DNA of 6,017 nt, taken from contig CANHYS010000159.1 in the NCBI GenBank assembly GCA_947464585.1, forward strand, positions 1-6,017, in the 5' to 3' direction. Each line of letters opens with the position of its first letter. The first letter of the stretch is position 1. Below the pieces are notes generated by a model. It did not search any database. It was given only the letters and a program-made list of their open reading frames with translations, and was not told where the DNA came from. The position numbers were made by a program, and so were the translations under genes. This stretch comes from Planctomycetaceae bacterium (GTDB lineage: Bacteria > Planctomycetota > Planctomycetia > Pirellulales > UBA1268). Shown here piece after piece: positions 4,854-6,017 of this stretch.

Positions 4854-6017
4854 TTATGACGCGGCGTGCGTCGTGGCGGCCGTTGCAGTCGCCGATGCAT
4901 CACCGCCGCTGCGGGGCGTGGCAGGGCCGATGATTTCCACGACCTCGGTGTCGTCGAGCATCTCGCGAGACTCAAGCTCGCCCGCGAGGCGGTCGAGCTT
5001 GCCGCGTTGTTCGGAGAGCAGCGCGGCGGCGCGGACGGCCGCCTCAGCCAGCAGCCGCGACACCTCCTCGTCGATGATCTGCGCCGTGTGTTCGCCGTAT
5101 TCACGCTGCTCGTAGACATCGCGACCGAGGAAGGGCTGCTCGTTGGAGCCGTGGCAGGCCACTGGCCCCACCCGTTCGCTCATGCCCCAGTGCGACACCA
5201 TCTTGCGGGCGATCCGCGTCGCCTGCTGCAGATCGTTTTCGGCGCCCGCCGAATACTCGCCAAAGACGAGCTTCTCGGCGGCGCGGCCGGCGAGGATGAA
5301 GGCCAGGCGGTTGTTGAGGTCGGACTCGCCGATGTTCATGCGGTCTTCCTCGGGCACGAGCTGCGTCACGCCCAGGGCCCGGCCCCGCGGGATGATCGTC
5401 ACCTTGTGGAGCTTGTCAACGCCGGGCAAGAGCCAGGCGGCGAGCGCATGGCCGGCCTCATGGTAGGCCGTCATCTTCTTCTCGCGGCCGGTGAGCAGTT
5501 CCTCCCGCTTCGGCCCCATCAGCACCTTATCGCGGGCGTAGTCGAAGTCGTCTGCCCCGACGGCGTCTTTGTCATTGCGAGTGGCCCAGAGGGCTGCCTC
5601 GTTGACGAGGTTACGGATGTCGGCGCCGGTGAGGCCGACCGTGCCGTTGGCCTGCCGCTCGAGGTCTACATCGGGGGCGAGCGGCACGTTTCGCGTATGC
5701 ACCTTGAAGAGCGCGAGGCGGGCCTTTTGGTTGGGTCGATCGACGGTGACATGGCGATCGAAGCGGCCCGGCCGCAGGAGGGCAGGGTCGAGCACGTCGG
5801 GCCGGTTAGTGGCGGCGAGAATAGTCACCGACTCCGACGGACTGAACCCGTCCATCTCGCTCAATATCTGGTTGAGTGTCTGCTCGCGTTCGTCGTGGCC
5901 GCCGCCGAGCCCGGCGCCGCGGACGCGGCCGACGGCGTCGATCTCGTCGATGAACAGGATCGCCGGCGAGGCGTCCTTGGCGGTCTTGAAGAGGTCGCGC
6001 ACCCGCGATGCCCCCAC
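4854..6017 (-). CDS. ftsH: ATP-dependent zinc metalloprotease FtsH, C-terminal part (truncated by window end)
   Basis: FtsH is a membrane-anchored hexameric AAA+ protease that unfolds and degrades misassembled membrane proteins and some cytosolic regulators. The visible 387 residues begin at [10 protein letters not shown], just after the Walker A region. The N-terminal membrane segments and Walker A lie beyond the window, and the apparent GTG at 6017 is an internal Val. Visible parts are Walker B ILFIDEID (20-27), the second region of homology [18 protein letters not shown] (71-88) with arginine fingers, the zinc motif HEAGH (186-190) inside [17 protein letters not shown], and the third zinc ligand Asp262 in [11 protein letters not shown]. 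Both the ATPase half and the protease site look intact. The tail ends in a low-complexity Ala/Thr stretch ([12 protein letters not shown]). The stop is TAA at 4856-4854. A Dabb-domain gene follows after 40 nt on the same strand. Confidence 0.96.
   Translation of the reverse strand: MGASRVRDLFKTAKDASPAILFIDEIDAVGRVRGAGLGGGHDEREQTLNQILSEMDGFSPSESVTILAATNRPDVLDPALLRPGRFDRHVTVDRPNQKARLALFKVHTRNVPLAPDVDLERQANGTVGLTGADIRNLVNEAALWATRNDKDAVGADDFDYARDKVLMGPKREELLTGREKKMTAYHEAGHALAAWLLPGVDKLHKVTIIPRGRALGVTQLVPEEDRMNIGESDLNNRLAFILAGRAAEKLVFGEYSAGAENDLQQATRIARKMVSHWGMSERVGPVACHGSNEQPFLGRDVYEQREYGEHTAQIIDEEVSRLLAEAAVRAAALLSEQRGKLDRLAGELESREMLDDTEVVEIIGPATPRSGGDASATATAATTHAAS

Noticed and set aside
4825..5119. 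N-terminal extension of the Dabb gene to 5119
   Set aside because: The added segment is Arg/Ser/Pro-rich and lies out of frame inside ftsH. The ATG pair at 4813 has a good GGAG and begins exactly where the domain begins.

Overview
The window is strongly GC-rich (estimated by eye) and its gene content points to a bacterium of the phylum Planctomycetota, probably a Pirellula-like lineage. The main clues are a DUF447-type C-terminus followed by a beta-RFAP synthase (archaeal-type tetrahydromethanopterin genes that planctomycetes are known to carry), a small Dabb-domain protein, and intergenic hairpin and tandem repeats like those I recall from planctomycete genomes. The phylum call is an inference from family content; no marker gene is present.

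Layout. (1) Positions 1-242, plus strand: the C-terminal end of a DUF447-family gene. (2) 243-430: a 188-bp intergenic region with two near-identical intrinsic-terminator-like hairpins, a 25-bp imperfect direct repeat flanking them at a 110-bp offset, and an 18-bp palindrome just before the next start. (3) 431-1537, plus: beta-RFAP synthase (mptG type), first committed step of methanopterin synthesis. (4) 1510-2409, minus: dapA, 4-hydroxy-tetrahydrodipicolinate synthase, convergent with mptG and overlapping it by 28 bp. (5) 2410-2598: divergent promoter region. (6) 2599-3564, plus: trimeric-type purine nucleoside phosphorylase, overlapping by 4 bp with (7) 3561-4298, plus: surE, a 5'-nucleotidase. 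(8) 4299-4495: a third copy of the terminator hairpin, a 38-bp-period tandem repeat with nearly three copies, and decayed hairpin sequence. (9) 4496-4813, minus: small Dabb-domain protein. (10) 4854-6017, minus: C-terminal 387 residues of FtsH, running off the window edge.

How the genes fit together. DUF447 and mptG belong to the H4MPT C1-carrier pathway but are separated by terminators, so they are probably separate transcripts here. SurE (nucleotide to nucleoside plus phosphate) and PNP (nucleoside plus phosphate to base plus ribose-1-phosphate) are consecutive purine salvage steps encoded with a translationally coupled ATGA junction. ftsH and the Dabb gene are a same-strand pair with a 40-nt gap. 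dapA stands alone on the minus strand.

I see no rRNA, tRNA, CRISPR array, transposase or phage gene, and no clear new multi-gene system. The most unexplained parts are the two repeat-laden gaps and the palindrome in front of mptG.
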